Source of the DNA: Dicaeum eximium
Taxonomy: Eukaryota; Chordata; Aves; Passeriformes; Dicaeidae
Reading direction: 5' to 3'
DNA: 64,000 bases
NCBI GenBank assembly: GCA_013396995.1
Contig: VWZP01001589.1
Location: forward strand, 2,193,069 to 2,257,068
The position numbers and the translations under genes are program-made. Of the stretch, positions 28,846-40,048 are shown in pieces. The first letter of the stretch is position 1; each line of letters starts with the position of its first letter. Below the pieces are notes generated by a model that saw nothing but the letters and a program-made list of their open reading frames with translations, was not told the origin of the DNA and did not search any database.

Positions 28846-28980
28846 TGCCACAGTTTAACCCCAGCTGTCAACTAAGTGAGAAGACTCATTGGTTTCCTGC
28901 ACAAATCCAAAACACAGTCCCATAGTAGGTACTAGTTACTAAATAAAAAATTTAACTCTACTCCGGCCCAAACCAGTACA
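28846..28980 (+). mobile_element. internally deleted solo LTR, passerine ERV type
   Basis: The left end (TGCCACAGTTTAACCCCAGC) resembles the start of songbird ERV LTRs that begin TGTCATGGTTTAACCCCAGC. The right end (TTAACTCTACTCCGGCCCAA, then ACCAGTACA) resembles the end of the same LTRs. The two ends are only about 135 bp apart, so most of the LTR interior is missing. Flanking bases AGATG (28841-28845) and GGATG (28981-28985) look like a degraded 5-bp target duplication. The assignment comes from remembered LTR consensus ends. Confidence 0.7.
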
Positions 28981-31053
28981 GGATGTTTATAGATGATTTT
29001 TCTGTACAAAGATGAAACCCTGAAAGATAAGCTATTTGGTCTTAGACCCAGTTCATAAATAGATTTCTTGAGAAACACCTTGGTTTAAGTGATTTGAAAC
29101 CATTAATTGTTGATTCAAATTTTGTCAGCAGTTCAGTATTGACTGACTAATTTGTAAGAGATTTTTCCATAAATTACCTTTATAGGCATTTAACTGAATT
29201 TTCCCAAATTTTTTAACATAAAGAGTATCACAGTTTTGGAGGCTTTGTAGTTTTGGTTTTTTTTTTTCATAAAGGTAAAACAGGCAGGAGACACATGCCA
29301 ATCTTAAAAAGCAAGACTAAGATGAAAAGTCACCCCCATGTTTTCTTCAATTAGAATTGTATACTTTGATAACTATTTCCAGTTGGCTTTCTCAAAGGAA
29401 AAGCTATTTTATCAAGCAGTTCAGTTTACAGAATAAGTTCCATAATCTCTACAGCAACTTATATGTAAGGAGTCATAAATCTCTTTCTGTACTTGTCATT
29501 TCAATGTTGATTCCAGTAATAACACCAATAAAAATCTTCCAGAGCTCCTGTGGTGTCCCACCTCAAAGGGGACGGGAATACTGAGGATTCATAGATGCCC
29601 ACAGTTCAAAAGGAATGTCATAACTCACAGGGTCAGCAAAAAGTTACATAGTTTTACTAGTAAACAATACACACAGAATGGAAATTGGAATAAGCTAGTC
29701 CCTTATCTTCTGGTATAAACACATGGTGGTGGATTTTGAATAAGCAGTAGGGTGAAAGAAGAGAAAGAGATTTAAGAGAGGGAGAGGGACTAAAGCCAGC
29801 ACTGGACTCCAGCAAAAATACTACAATATACTAGAGATAATTTTTGTCTGGTAAATCACATCCTGTGTTTGCTAATTACAGAAATATTCTGTATATGTGA
29901 CTAGAATTTTCCATCATGGAGCATAGCAAGGTCAAACTTCTGCTGTAGCCCTGCATTTTTTAAAAGAATCTGTTCAAGTGATTTGACTGCTGCATACACA
30001 GCATACAGACAAATAAATAAGAAGAGCATTAAACAAAACCTGGATAAGAGGTGATTGCTGAGAGCTGTGAACTAATGATAATGCTTTTTTTCTGGTTTTC
30101 ATTTATGTACTCAGCAGCATACCTGCAATGACTAAAGTAGCAGATAATCCCCCTATCTTCTTGTAGAATCCCAAGGATCCCAATTATTTTCAGAGGGCTA
30201 CATTTTTAGCTCTACAAATAGCATCCACCAACTTCAATTTTTTCCTCTTAAAAGGGCTGAAAACAGTGACATCTCTTTTATACTTTTGTTGTCATTGCAA
30301 ATTTATGTCTGCCCATACTACATCAATATGATGGCTTTTCTAATTGGATCTATTTGTGGGAGGAAGAAGGATCAGTAGCAGAGAGAGACAGAGATACATT
30401 TTCAGAGTTGAGCTAGGAAAAATATTGAAGCTGAAGTTTCATCGGTATGACAGGAGTTCTGCATCTCATTTCCATAAATATGGAAAAATAGAAAATCTTT
30501 CCTCATAAGAGAGTATTTTTAGAAAGAGATGAACATTTAACTAAATCAGATGCTGTAATTATTTTAACCAAAAAAAAATAGTCTCAAAGCACCCACTTAG
30601 AACATTTAGTTAAATCTCTGGAGGTACACAAATTTTTTTGTGAAGAACAATGGAGAGACAGAGATACAGCCCATGACGGGCAGCAGAGAGTGACCCAGGT
30701 GACCAGAGGCTGAGCTCTTCATACCTTACAGGTCTCTCCACTCTCAGTACCATGACAGTGAAAAGTCAAGTAACTTTGCTAGAAATACAGCTTCTATGCT
30801 GGCTTATTGCATCAGCCATTTTACAAATACTAATGTCCAAGTACACAAAATATCTTTAAATCCACATCTTATTTTAATGCAGTAGAATAAAATCAATTGC
30901 CTTTTTCTCACTTATGAATTCACATGAAATACAGGTATTTGGTAAGAAACCATAGAAATTTTTCAGCTCATGACTCACTGACTGTATAACTCATGGATCT
31001 GGACTTCTGCTACTCCCTTAAAAAGAAAAATGGTATGCCTTTTTTTTTTTTTT
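28981..31053. other. unique non-coding sequence up to a T-run
   Basis: No recognised gene. A stretch near 29528-29580 contains AATAAAAATC followed by a GTGGTGTCCCACC segment and could be an old LTR tail, but this is not convincing. The block ends in 14 T residues (31040-31053) at the assembly gap. Confidence 0.55.
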
Positions 31054-31150
31054 NNNNNNNNNNNNNNNNNNNNNNNNNNNNNNNNNNNNNNNNNNNNNNN
31101 NNNNNNNNNNNNNNNNNNNNNNNNNNNNNNNNNNNNNNNNNNNNNNNNNN
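31054..31150. other. assembly gap, 97 N
   Basis: Unknown bases, bordered by 14 T on the left and 15 A on the right. The open frames reported across this stretch are artefacts of the N run. Confidence 0.99.
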
Positions 31151-32334
31151 AAAAAAAAAAAAAAATATTATGGGTCAGGGTGGTGTATTTGTCAAAAGTA
31201 CAGTTGACTTGAAATGGCTCCTTGTTTTACCCCAGACATATCACAAGGCTCAAGCTATTAAAAAACCAAACCTACCTTTTGACACTGTTTTACTTAATGA
31301 AGTAGAACTTAATGGTTTGGAAATTATAGTTTTACATCAAGTTATGGTAGACGAAGATCCCATTTGCTGCTCAGCCTGAGGGATGGAGAACTCAAAGCTC
31401 ATACTTCTCACTGCCCAAGAGTCTCTTGACCATTGGCTAAAAGAGGATGATCTCAGGCTCCTGCTGTGAAAGTTAATCCATTCTGTAAAAGGTACACGTT
31501 CAGTGGCAGCAGGAATAGTGCCCAAGTGGCCCAGCTTCCAAGCAAGATATTTTTAGCTCACAGCACCTCTCAGATTGCATAACACAAATTTTGACTACCA
31601 AACTCCATAGTTTTTGCCCTATCATCTTAAAACAACAGGATTTTAATTAAGTCTTGCAAAGCTGAAGAAGAATAAAGCGATTTGAGTTAAAACGCCTTCC
31701 CTTTTCTCACCAAAATACATAAACTAAAAATTTCAAAGTTTATTGTCTACCATTGTGTATAGAAACGTAGTAATTTTCAAAATTTCTGTATAGTATTTTT
31801 CAGCACATGGGCAGGGAGGGAAATGATGTTAATACCTTGTGAGCAACCTTTCCAGTTGCAGCTGCTATTTTCAAACAATAGGTTTTTTTGGTTCAGGTAT
31901 TTGAAGCACAGAGGCTTTGCAAGGTCAGTCTAAACACAGAGCTATTGCTTACTTGTAATAGCATTTCCATGACACTGTCATTTAGTTCTCCCAAGTGACT
32001 TCACAGGGGGATATGTTAGAATTCTTGTTTCACTGCCTTTAGTTCTGCTTCATGCTAAATGGATCTCACACTGCAACGTTCCTGCCAATACTGCTTTTTC
32101 TTACAACAAACATCTCCAAACTTATGAGATAAAGTCTGGCTGCTGCCATGGTGCTCCCTGAATTTCTGTTTCAAATAACAAGCTTCTGCATCAGCAAAAA
32201 AATTTATATGTAATTACTGGAGTCAAGTTTCAGGGTAATATCTATATTCTCTTCCACAGAATTGTATTTGTTGTTTTGATTTTTGCAGCTTGTACCTTCT
32301 ATTAAGGATGTGAATTATAGGCACAAACTTATTA
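31151..32334. other. unique sequence after the gap
   Basis: Begins with 15 A. On the plus strand, CTTGTTTTACCCCAG at 31221-31235 resembles a splice acceptor. It is followed by a 47-codon open frame (31236-31379, ending TGA) with an AATAAA near 31671. No protein is recognised, and the remainder shows nothing. Confidence 0.4.
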
Positions 32335-32583
32335 CAGCCTGTAGATAGGACAAGGGATAATGGTTTCAAAGTGAAGGAGGGTCTATTTGGATTACATAAA
32401 AGAAATAAGTTTTTTTACAGTGAGGGTAGTGGTGAAAACTGGAACAGGTTGCCCAGACAGGTGGTAAATGCCCCATCACCAGAAACATTCAAGGTCAGGT
32501 TGGGCAGGGCTCTGACCAACCTGATCTAGTCAAAAATGTCTCTCACTGCTCACTGCAAGGAGTTGGAAGCAGATGACCTTGGG
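32335..32583 (+). mobile_element. CR1 LINE fragment, 3' untranslated region
   Basis: About 250 bp follow the CR1 3' region in order: GATAGGACAAGGGATAATGG, the 'GAACAGGTTGCCCAGACAGG' block, 'GGTAAATGCCCCATCACC', 'CAAGGTCAGGTTGGGCAGGG', and 'GAGTTGGAAGCAGATGACC'. The final terminal repeat is missing. It lies about 120 bp upstream of a second CR1 fragment in the same orientation. Confidence 0.92.
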
Positions 32584-32699
32584 AAGGCGTGGTAAGTAAT
32601 AGCATTGTGTCTCTGGCTGGTACAGAGGCTGCCAAGAGTGGGACAGTGGGAATTGAGGTTTAGCAGTTCTTTTCAAAGATGTTTTCCAGTATACATACA

Positions 32700-33350
32700 T
32701 AAGCCCATGGGTCCTAATGGGATGCATCCACATGTGCTGAAGGAGCTGGCAGATGTCACTGCAAGGCCATTTTTGATAATCTTATTGATTATGTTGACTG
32801 GAAGAAATATCTAAAGACTGGAGGAAAGCCAGTTGTTGTCATATTGTTAAGGAGGGCAAGAAGGACAATTAAGGGAACTACAGGCCAGGCAGCCCCACCT
32901 AAGTCCCTGGAAAGGTGATGGAGCTGCTAATTCTGGAAAATATTTATAGGTATTTGAAGGACAAAAAAGTCATCAGGACTAGTCAGCAGGGCTTCCCCAA
33001 GGGGAAATCATGCTTTACCAATTTGATTAACTTCCATAATGGAATGACTGGGTTTGTAGATGAGGAGAGAGCAGTAGCTAGTGGCTATCTGGACTTCAGA
33101 AAGGTCTCCCATAAAATGCTCATTGACAAGCTCTTGGAGCATGGACTGGATGAATAGACAGGAAGGTGGATCAAAATGGCCAGGCCCAGAGGATGGTGAT
33201 CAGAGGCATGAACTCTTGTCACAGGTCTTATTAGTGTATAGAGATATCTAAAAGGAGGCTGCAAAGAAGATGGAGCTAGGTTCTTCTCAGTGGAGCCCAG
33301 TGACAGGACCACAGGCAATGGGCACAAACTGAATTACAGTTTGGGGAATT
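32700..33350 (+). mobile_element. CR1 LINE fragment with broken reverse transcriptase
   Basis: The translation resembles the CR1 ORF2 reverse transcriptase, starting with GPNGMHPHVLKELAD near 32710. A frame change follows, then GNYRPGSP..VPGKVMELL, QQGFPKGKSCFTNLI and YLDFRKVSHKML (motif A, Asp at about 33092). A stop codon follows HGLDE at 33158, and the reading continues through a GRWIK-like segment. Near 33225 the sequence jumps to the CR1 3' region (GGAGGCTGCAAAGAAGATGG and onward), so the Y-x-D-D motif and the C-terminal half are deleted. Stops and frame changes make it non-functional. The open frames at 32605-32814 and 32915-33157 belong wholly or partly to this relic. Confidence 0.92.
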
Positions 33351-36300
33351 TTTAGCAAAGTTGATGGAAAGAAGGAGAATCAAGAAGAATTATTTCTCTT
33401 TATACTTTATTTAATTGCTTATTTGGTTTCCTCTGGGCACAGGGGAAGGGAAAAGATAAGCATTTACTTTAATCAGGTGAATTACCTCTAATGTCTGAAA
33501 ATATCGAATTACTTCCCTGATGATTGAGGCAAAACTATTGTCAGTATCACTACTAATAGGTTTTAAACTGTTCTTGAATATATTTCTAAACTAAATGTAG
33601 AACTAATGTTTGAACTCCAGGTTTTATCCCAGCACAATTTATAAATCATTGCTGTCTCACCCAGGTTAGATCACTGACTGGGTTTTTCCTCAGTTGCATC
33701 AGTGGTTATCAGATTTCTCTTTAGAACAGTGGTACATATGAGATTTATATTAAATCTTTGTTTTCTTTGCTGCTCCGCTCCAATGTACAATCAAACTGCA
33801 AGAACAGAGAATGGAACACAAAGGCCCAAAGCTGGACTAAACTTACAAGAAGAAAACAGCACCTCTCTTAGTTAGACAAGGACCTGTCTTAGGTAGAGGA
33901 CACCCAGAAGGAAACACAGTGCCTAGAAAGGCTCACAGAAGAGGCCTTTACAGCCTCTAAGGAAAACCCGTGCTTCTCACTACACAAATCACAACCACAG
34001 TGATAGTGGGTAACTCAAACAGACCTGGGGAAAACTGTGGTAAATCCATGGACTGCTTACAGGAATGGCTGTGCCATTTTCAGTGCTTCCACAAGCCCCT
34101 AAGATGACTGATGATTCAAATCAGCAGCCTTAGTAGCAATAGGGAGGAGAATGAACAGGTTTATATGCACAAAAGGAATTTAAAATCATTCTAGTTTGAT
34201 CAAGTCACGTACATTTATGCCTTCTTAATCTGGACTGATAAAGAAGTCCCTCTTTATCTTAACACCAGTCAAGGTAACAAATATTTTTCTATTTATTTTT
34301 CATTAATAATTTCAAATTGAGCATTTATATTATTTTTTCTTTGTCAGGATCACATACCAACTAATTTGTTTTACACAGCTTTAATGATGACTTCTAAGAA
34401 ACTTCTGCCTGCAATTCAAAAGCTCAAGAGGTGCCATGTTTTCAGACAAAGGTGCCATGTTTTCATTATAATTAGTGATTAGAGATTCTTAAAAACAAAT
34501 GTGATAGAGATCAAATTATAAACTTTAGGAAAACCACATTTACCGACCAGTGTAAGCTCAATCACAATAACCACGATTCATGTTATAGCTGAACAAGACA
34601 ATGTACACAATACACAAGACAATGTATTTAAAATAAAAAATGCCAGGTTTCAGCCAGGCTTCTAAATCCTCTAAAGTAAAAGCCTAGCTGTGTGCATCAA
34701 GAGAAATAAAAGTTTCAGGATATGAAATATCTTCATTTGATCTGTACAATCTCAGCAATTCTAAAAAAGCATGGACCCCTTTTAAGTCTCATATAAACTA
34801 TGACCACCAACAGTATTTGGACAGGATCTTTAAAATTTCTCAAAGGAATAGAAATAATATAAAAAAATAAATAGAAATACCATCAAAAGTCTTTTATGAA
34901 AAAGTTTCAAATGCATGCATTTTATTTCCTATGATAACCCTAGATAAATGGCATAATTTTGATTTTTGTTTCTTGGTACTTAAATTTTTGAGGGTTTACT
35001 ATTACAAAGTTAATTAAAGCTGAAATCTTCCATATGTTGATTTCCTGTAGCATGAGGCTTTAAATAATAATGTTTTATAAATCATTTTCACACCAAGAAA
35101 AGGTTTTCTCCCATTTCTCTCAAGATGAATTTTTCCTCTTCTAGCTCACCATCCTTAACTGCTTTACCACTCTTCCCCAACCTCCTATGCTTAACAGACA
35201 CCAGTATTTGTGGGAATGTTTTCATGTCTCTTAAGCCTTTAAATCCTCTTGTCTACTAATGCACCAATCTATTGCAGTTGTGTACAAAATAAGTCCATAA
35301 AGGAGCTTTCAGCTCTAAGAGGAGACAGAGGGCCTCTCCACTGGTAAATTTTATTTCTCACCACATTCTTACTTCTTTAAAACCTTTTATGTCTCCTGCT
35401 ACTCAAAGGAGACCATTTAGACTATTATCCAATGTCCCACATAGTTCTTAATTATACAAACAGGAAACAATACCTAATCTCAACACCCTAAAATCTTTCT
35501 CCAATAGATCTTATAAGTCTAAATCCAATATGCTATGTTTTTCTCAGTAATAAATATCAACAAAATTATTGCATGACACTTCTCTCGTGCAAGAAATCAT
35601 CAGGATTTGAATTTTCATTCTTCATTACACATTTCACCAGTGTCTAAGACTAATATGATAGCAGCTGCAGGCTTACCTGGCTTGCAACTTTTGTTTTTCA
35701 GTCAGCACAAAGAACTACAAATACTGTTAATATGAGAAAAGAAAAACACAAAATTCAAGAAAAACACTTTGAATCCCAATCTCATTGGTCTGTTCCAGCT
35801 ACTGCAGGGAAGATATACTCTCATGATTATCAATAATGTGAATAGCAAATAAATTCAGTTTTACATATTTCTTCTCATATTTGGCATCAGTGTGATTTTG
35901 TATTTGGTTTTTCATCTGATTTGTAAGATGATTTTTTTCTTCTAGATAAGAAACACGAATCCTGGGTCAATTAGAAGTATTAACACAATATAATAAAGGA
36001 TGGAAGGCTTGACCCACCCAGCAGTTACAGTCTCCCTAAATCATATGGAGAAATGCCAGTACTGTGGAGAAAGCTGAAGTCTTCATGAACAAAGGGACAA
36101 GTGCTAGGTCTCATACCTTCTGAAGTGGAAAATTCTCAGGAAGGGAATCCACACAGCAGCTCTAAGAAACTTTTTTAATGAAGGTGATCCGCAGCCTTTG
36201 AAACCTTTGTTGCTATAAAATTTCCTGACTATTTGCTCTGCCAGAGTGTTTATGCAATAAATACTGATATCTCTGAGGGTTTCTTACAGCATACAGAAGC

Positions 36301-37859
36301 CATATTTTACTACCTGTCTGTACAGAACCACTACTATTTATGGTTCTCTATTCAAATAAGAGACATATTTTTTTTATTTTACATAGCTAAGGTACCAATC
36401 AAATGAGATTCTAGTAATAAAAAACTGGAAATGTCTAGTAATTTCTATTTGCTTTGACCTCAGCATGATCTATCTTACCTACCTGTGCTTACAATCCTTT
36501 CTGTTTGGCCACCTACTGATTTCACTGATTTCCTAAATTATGCAGTTAAAAAAACAATCTTCTATTTTGTAGCTAATTCTACCTGCAATATTTTTTACCT
36601 CCTTTAACCTTGAGACTTCAAAGACTTGAAGAGAATACAAACTCACAGAAATTCAATTCTGAAGGAAATATCTGAAACTAGCCAAAAGAGAGAGGTGATT
36701 TCCAGTTCTTGAATGAAGGGGTGGTGAAGGCTGCAGAAAGCAAAGAGCCCAGTTAAAATAATTTCAAGATAAAATATTTCAGGGGTTTTTTTACTAGAAA
36801 TACTGGTTTACAGATCATTTACAGTCATCTATCATATTTTTATTTCTCTGATAAATACATCAAAAGTATCGGTAATTTTTCATGGACATTAAACAGTTCT
36901 CAACAAGAACCAGTCAAAATACTCTTTGAAGCATCACTAAAGTCTGCCTTCAGGAGCTCTGCTGCATTCTGTCTGGCAAATGATCACAAAGTGGAGAAAT
37001 AAGAGTAATGGGGACTAACTTATAGCTATCAGCACTTTGCTTTTGGTAGACAAATGCTTGATATTTGTTCATATGACGCCATTAAAATATTATAGCATGC
37101 CCATACTTTAAATTCACAATTCCCAAAGCACTATTATGTTTGAGCCATTATGCTCAAACAGAAGTCATTAACACACTAACAAGGCAGCAAGAATACTACA
37201 GGGAAAATAAAATTTGACTTTGTTATCAGCTTCATAAAGTACATCAAAGAGTACAGGTGGAATGGCTGTTCCTGTCAGTGCATTCATATGGCCCCATTTA
37301 TTACTCTTTTCATAGCCTTTCCTACGGTATTTCTTATTTAGTTCTCAGCTTAAATCAGAGATCAGCAAGCAAGGTACACCATGAATTCACAAATTTATCT
37401 CTCTGTTGATACGAGAATGATATTGCAGAGAGTCTGCCTGGCTTGGAGCTATGATTCTTCATGGCAGCTTGTACAATGCTGTGCTCTGCATCTGCAGGAG
37501 TGCTGGTGCTGCACCAGCGTTCTGCTTGCTGTGGAGCACTGCTCACACACCATCAGGGCTCTCCCTCCTGCTCCACACCACCCAAATCCAGGAGGCTGGG
37601 ACTGTATCTATACTGTCTGTGTTTGCTGGTGTTGTGATGACGTTACTTTGATTTTGGTGTGAGGAATTTTTTGTTGTTGCTGCAAACAAAACTCATTAAA
37701 AGCATGTAACGAATTTAAATATTCTTGATTATTCATAAATGTGTGTTTCTAAGAGATAGGGGGTAGAATGTACTGGATACAGGTGATGTGGGGGCACCTC
37801 TGGGAATCCATATTTTTAAAAAGGCACAGGAGGTGTGGATGACAGGAGTGAAGAAAAAC
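33351..37859. other. unique non-coding sequence
   Basis: No recognised gene. It contains a 16-bp direct repeat (AGGTGCCATGTTTTCA at 34429-34444 and 34450-34465). A second small duplication of ACAAGACAATGTA lies near 34590-34625. A GC-richer stretch at about 37440-37620 was not identified. Confidence 0.55.
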
Positions 37860-38221
37860 ATGGGAGATACAACCCTGCAGATACCAAGGTCAGTGAAGAA
37901 GTAGGAAGAGGTGCTTCATGTACAGGAGCAGAAATTCACCCCCAGCCCAGCCTGAAGGACTGCAGCCTATGGGAAATGCCCACACAGGAACAGTTGGTGA
38001 AGAACTGAATACCCCAGGAAGGACTCCATCCTGAAGAAAGGGAAAATTCTCCCCAACTCAAGGCTGTTTTGCCCATGATGGTAACTGGTAAGGGATCTTC
38101 CCACCTTAATCTCAACCCACAAAGCTTTCCATCTTATTTTCTTCCTCTGTGTGATTGAGGAGGGGGAATGATAGAGAGGCTGGGTGGGTATCTGACAACA
38201 AGCCAAGGTCAACCCAACACA
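37860..38221 (+). mobile_element. passerine-type ERV LTR, 3' part
   Basis: Several blocks match, in order, songbird LTRs that end in GGGTCAACCCACCACA. These are 'GGAGCAGAAATTCACCC', 'GAAGGACTGCAGCCTATGGG', 'GAACAGTTGGTGAAGAACTG', 'GTTTTGCCCATGATGGTAAC', 'ATCTCAACCCACAAAGC', and 'GAGGAGGGGGAATGATAGAG'. The end here is AGGTCAACCCAACACA at 38221. The left boundary is uncertain. The polyadenylation-signal segment normally found before GTTTTGCCC is deleted. Many substitutions indicate an old copy. Family identification is from memory. Confidence 0.75.
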
Positions 38222-39554
38222 GCTTGTTCAGGATATGGACTTCTCAATCCCAAATGTTCATTGTGACATTAGTCCATGTATCCTATGTACATATTATCTC
38301 CCTAAAACAGCTATGAGAAATGTAACAGCAAGAAATTGTTGCCATTCCACATTTATTTCCCACTCACAGATTGAATAATAATTTCACACTACCATTAACA
38401 TAGTTTCAAAGGTCTAAATGTCACCAGTAGAGCTTCTTCCTTAGAAATAATGAGATTGAATCTCAGTGTCTTTCACTTCATCCTTCAGTAGAAAGTAATA
38501 TTTTGTCAGTAATTCAAGCAACTCTAATTTACAAAATCTGTGCTCTTAATGTGTGTCAGTCAAGCATCATAATTGTAAAATCAGTTTTCACCAGAACCAT
38601 CAGTATAATGTAATGAATAATATTGCAGAAAGACAGCATAAGACACAGAAGGAAATTAAGTGGCAAAGGTGAGGAAAATTTTGAGATTCCCAGCTACTGA
38701 AAGATGAGTAAATACTTAGTGCCATATCAGTCATGGAAATATTTGGGCATATACATTATTTATCGCCACCCTGTTTTGTACTTAGTCAAATATTTTTAAC
38801 AGAGGAAAATTAAAAGGAGAAAAAAATTACTGAAGTTATTATTGTATTTCTAGCCTGTACATGTTATATTATTATAGTATATGATGTAATACACATCATT
38901 TATATTCTAACCTGTACTTTATAATAACAAATAAGTAAGCTTACACAGTGCAATAAGTAAGGCTAAGAGAAATCATTACCTTATTGTACAAAATTTATTT
39001 AGTGTTTGAACTAAAGTTCAAGAGAATTTCAGGAGGATAAGGAGGTTCTGGGAAAGTACCAAGCATATACAAAATTTCTCAAAGTCTTTTGTGTTGCACA
39101 TGGCTTTATGTGCAGAAGAAGTCACTGAAATATGTCACCAAAATGTGCTTCACCCAGATCAAGCCATTAATATGTATGTACCTTGTATTCAAAGATATTT
39201 GTACTGAGGCAAATTTATAGTAAGTTTAAATAGTTTTAAAATATAACCTCACCTTTAAATTGAAAAGTGTCTCAGAACAGATGTGAGGAGCATGAATTAC
39301 ATATTAACTGAGAGTTTAACTAAGATTTTAAAAGTCATCTTTATGGTATTACAATAGCAATTTTCTTTCAGTGGGTCAATAAGTCTTGCAAATACATGCT
39401 TGTGTACTCTAAACTGGTGCCTTAGCAAATGAAAATAATGGAGTTTAGAATGGGAATTTGCATCTCTATAGCATTGCCCTAGGGCTAATCTTAAATCTTA
39501 TAACTGCTTAAAATACTGTATGTGGTTTTAATAGAAAATAGCCACTTAACTCAC

Positions 39555-39680
39555 TTTAATAGCTGACAGCTCAAAAAGATTCTTGCTTATCTCCTGAAAA
39601 ATTGAAACAGTGTCAGTATAAACAAGCTCCTTCTCTATATCTCCTAGGTGACTCTTAATATTAATTAAATTCAGATCATC
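39555..39680 (-). other. candidate coding exon (unidentified)
   Basis: A 126-nt segment (42 codons) is open on the minus strand. It is preceded by a T-rich tract (about 9 T, then GCTTTTCCTGTTT) and CAACAAG, and followed by a perfect GTGAGT donor after ATTAAA. Both boundaries fall between codons in the open frame, so the segment is phase 0 at each end. The reading contains DDLNLINIKSHLGDIEKEL and then SIFQEISKNLFELSAIK, an amphipathic, charged pattern typical of helical protein. No family is recognised. It would be an internal exon of a minus-strand gene. Confidence 0.35.
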
Positions 39681-40012
39681 CTTGTTGTCAGTCAAACAGG
39701 AAAAGCAAAAAAAAAGCATCCACATGCCTCTATCCAGTAAAGAAATACTAAAGCCTCCACAGAAATCAGTAAGCTTCTCTCTATTCCTAAAATTTATGGC
39801 GAAAGCAAAAAAACCAAACACACACAAAAAATACCTCAAAGCCTAATACTAATATACTAAATAAAATAGAAACTATATATTAAGGTGAACATCTTGGCTT
39901 GTATTATTTATTACTGCCTGAAGAGTACTGCCTGGAAAATCCCTGATTAGACAATATATTCTTTACTGCAGACAGATCTGGCACTTTATGACCATGCTTT
40001 ACTGAGGTTCTT

Positions 40013-40048
40013 CTTTTTTAAGACCTTTTTTAAGACCTCTTTTAAGAC
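40013..40048. repeat. 12-bp tandem repeat, three copies
   Basis: Three tandem copies of CTTTTTTAAGAC (the third reads CTCTTTTAAGAC), followed by a degenerate partial copy. Confidence 0.9.

Noticed and set aside
29520..29585. Possible LTR tail (AATAAA then GTGGTGTCCCACC)
   Set aside because: No matching LTR start, primer site or target duplication could be found.
30993..31379. 128-codon open frame across the small gap
   Set aside because: Created by the N run; only the part after 31236 deserves any attention.
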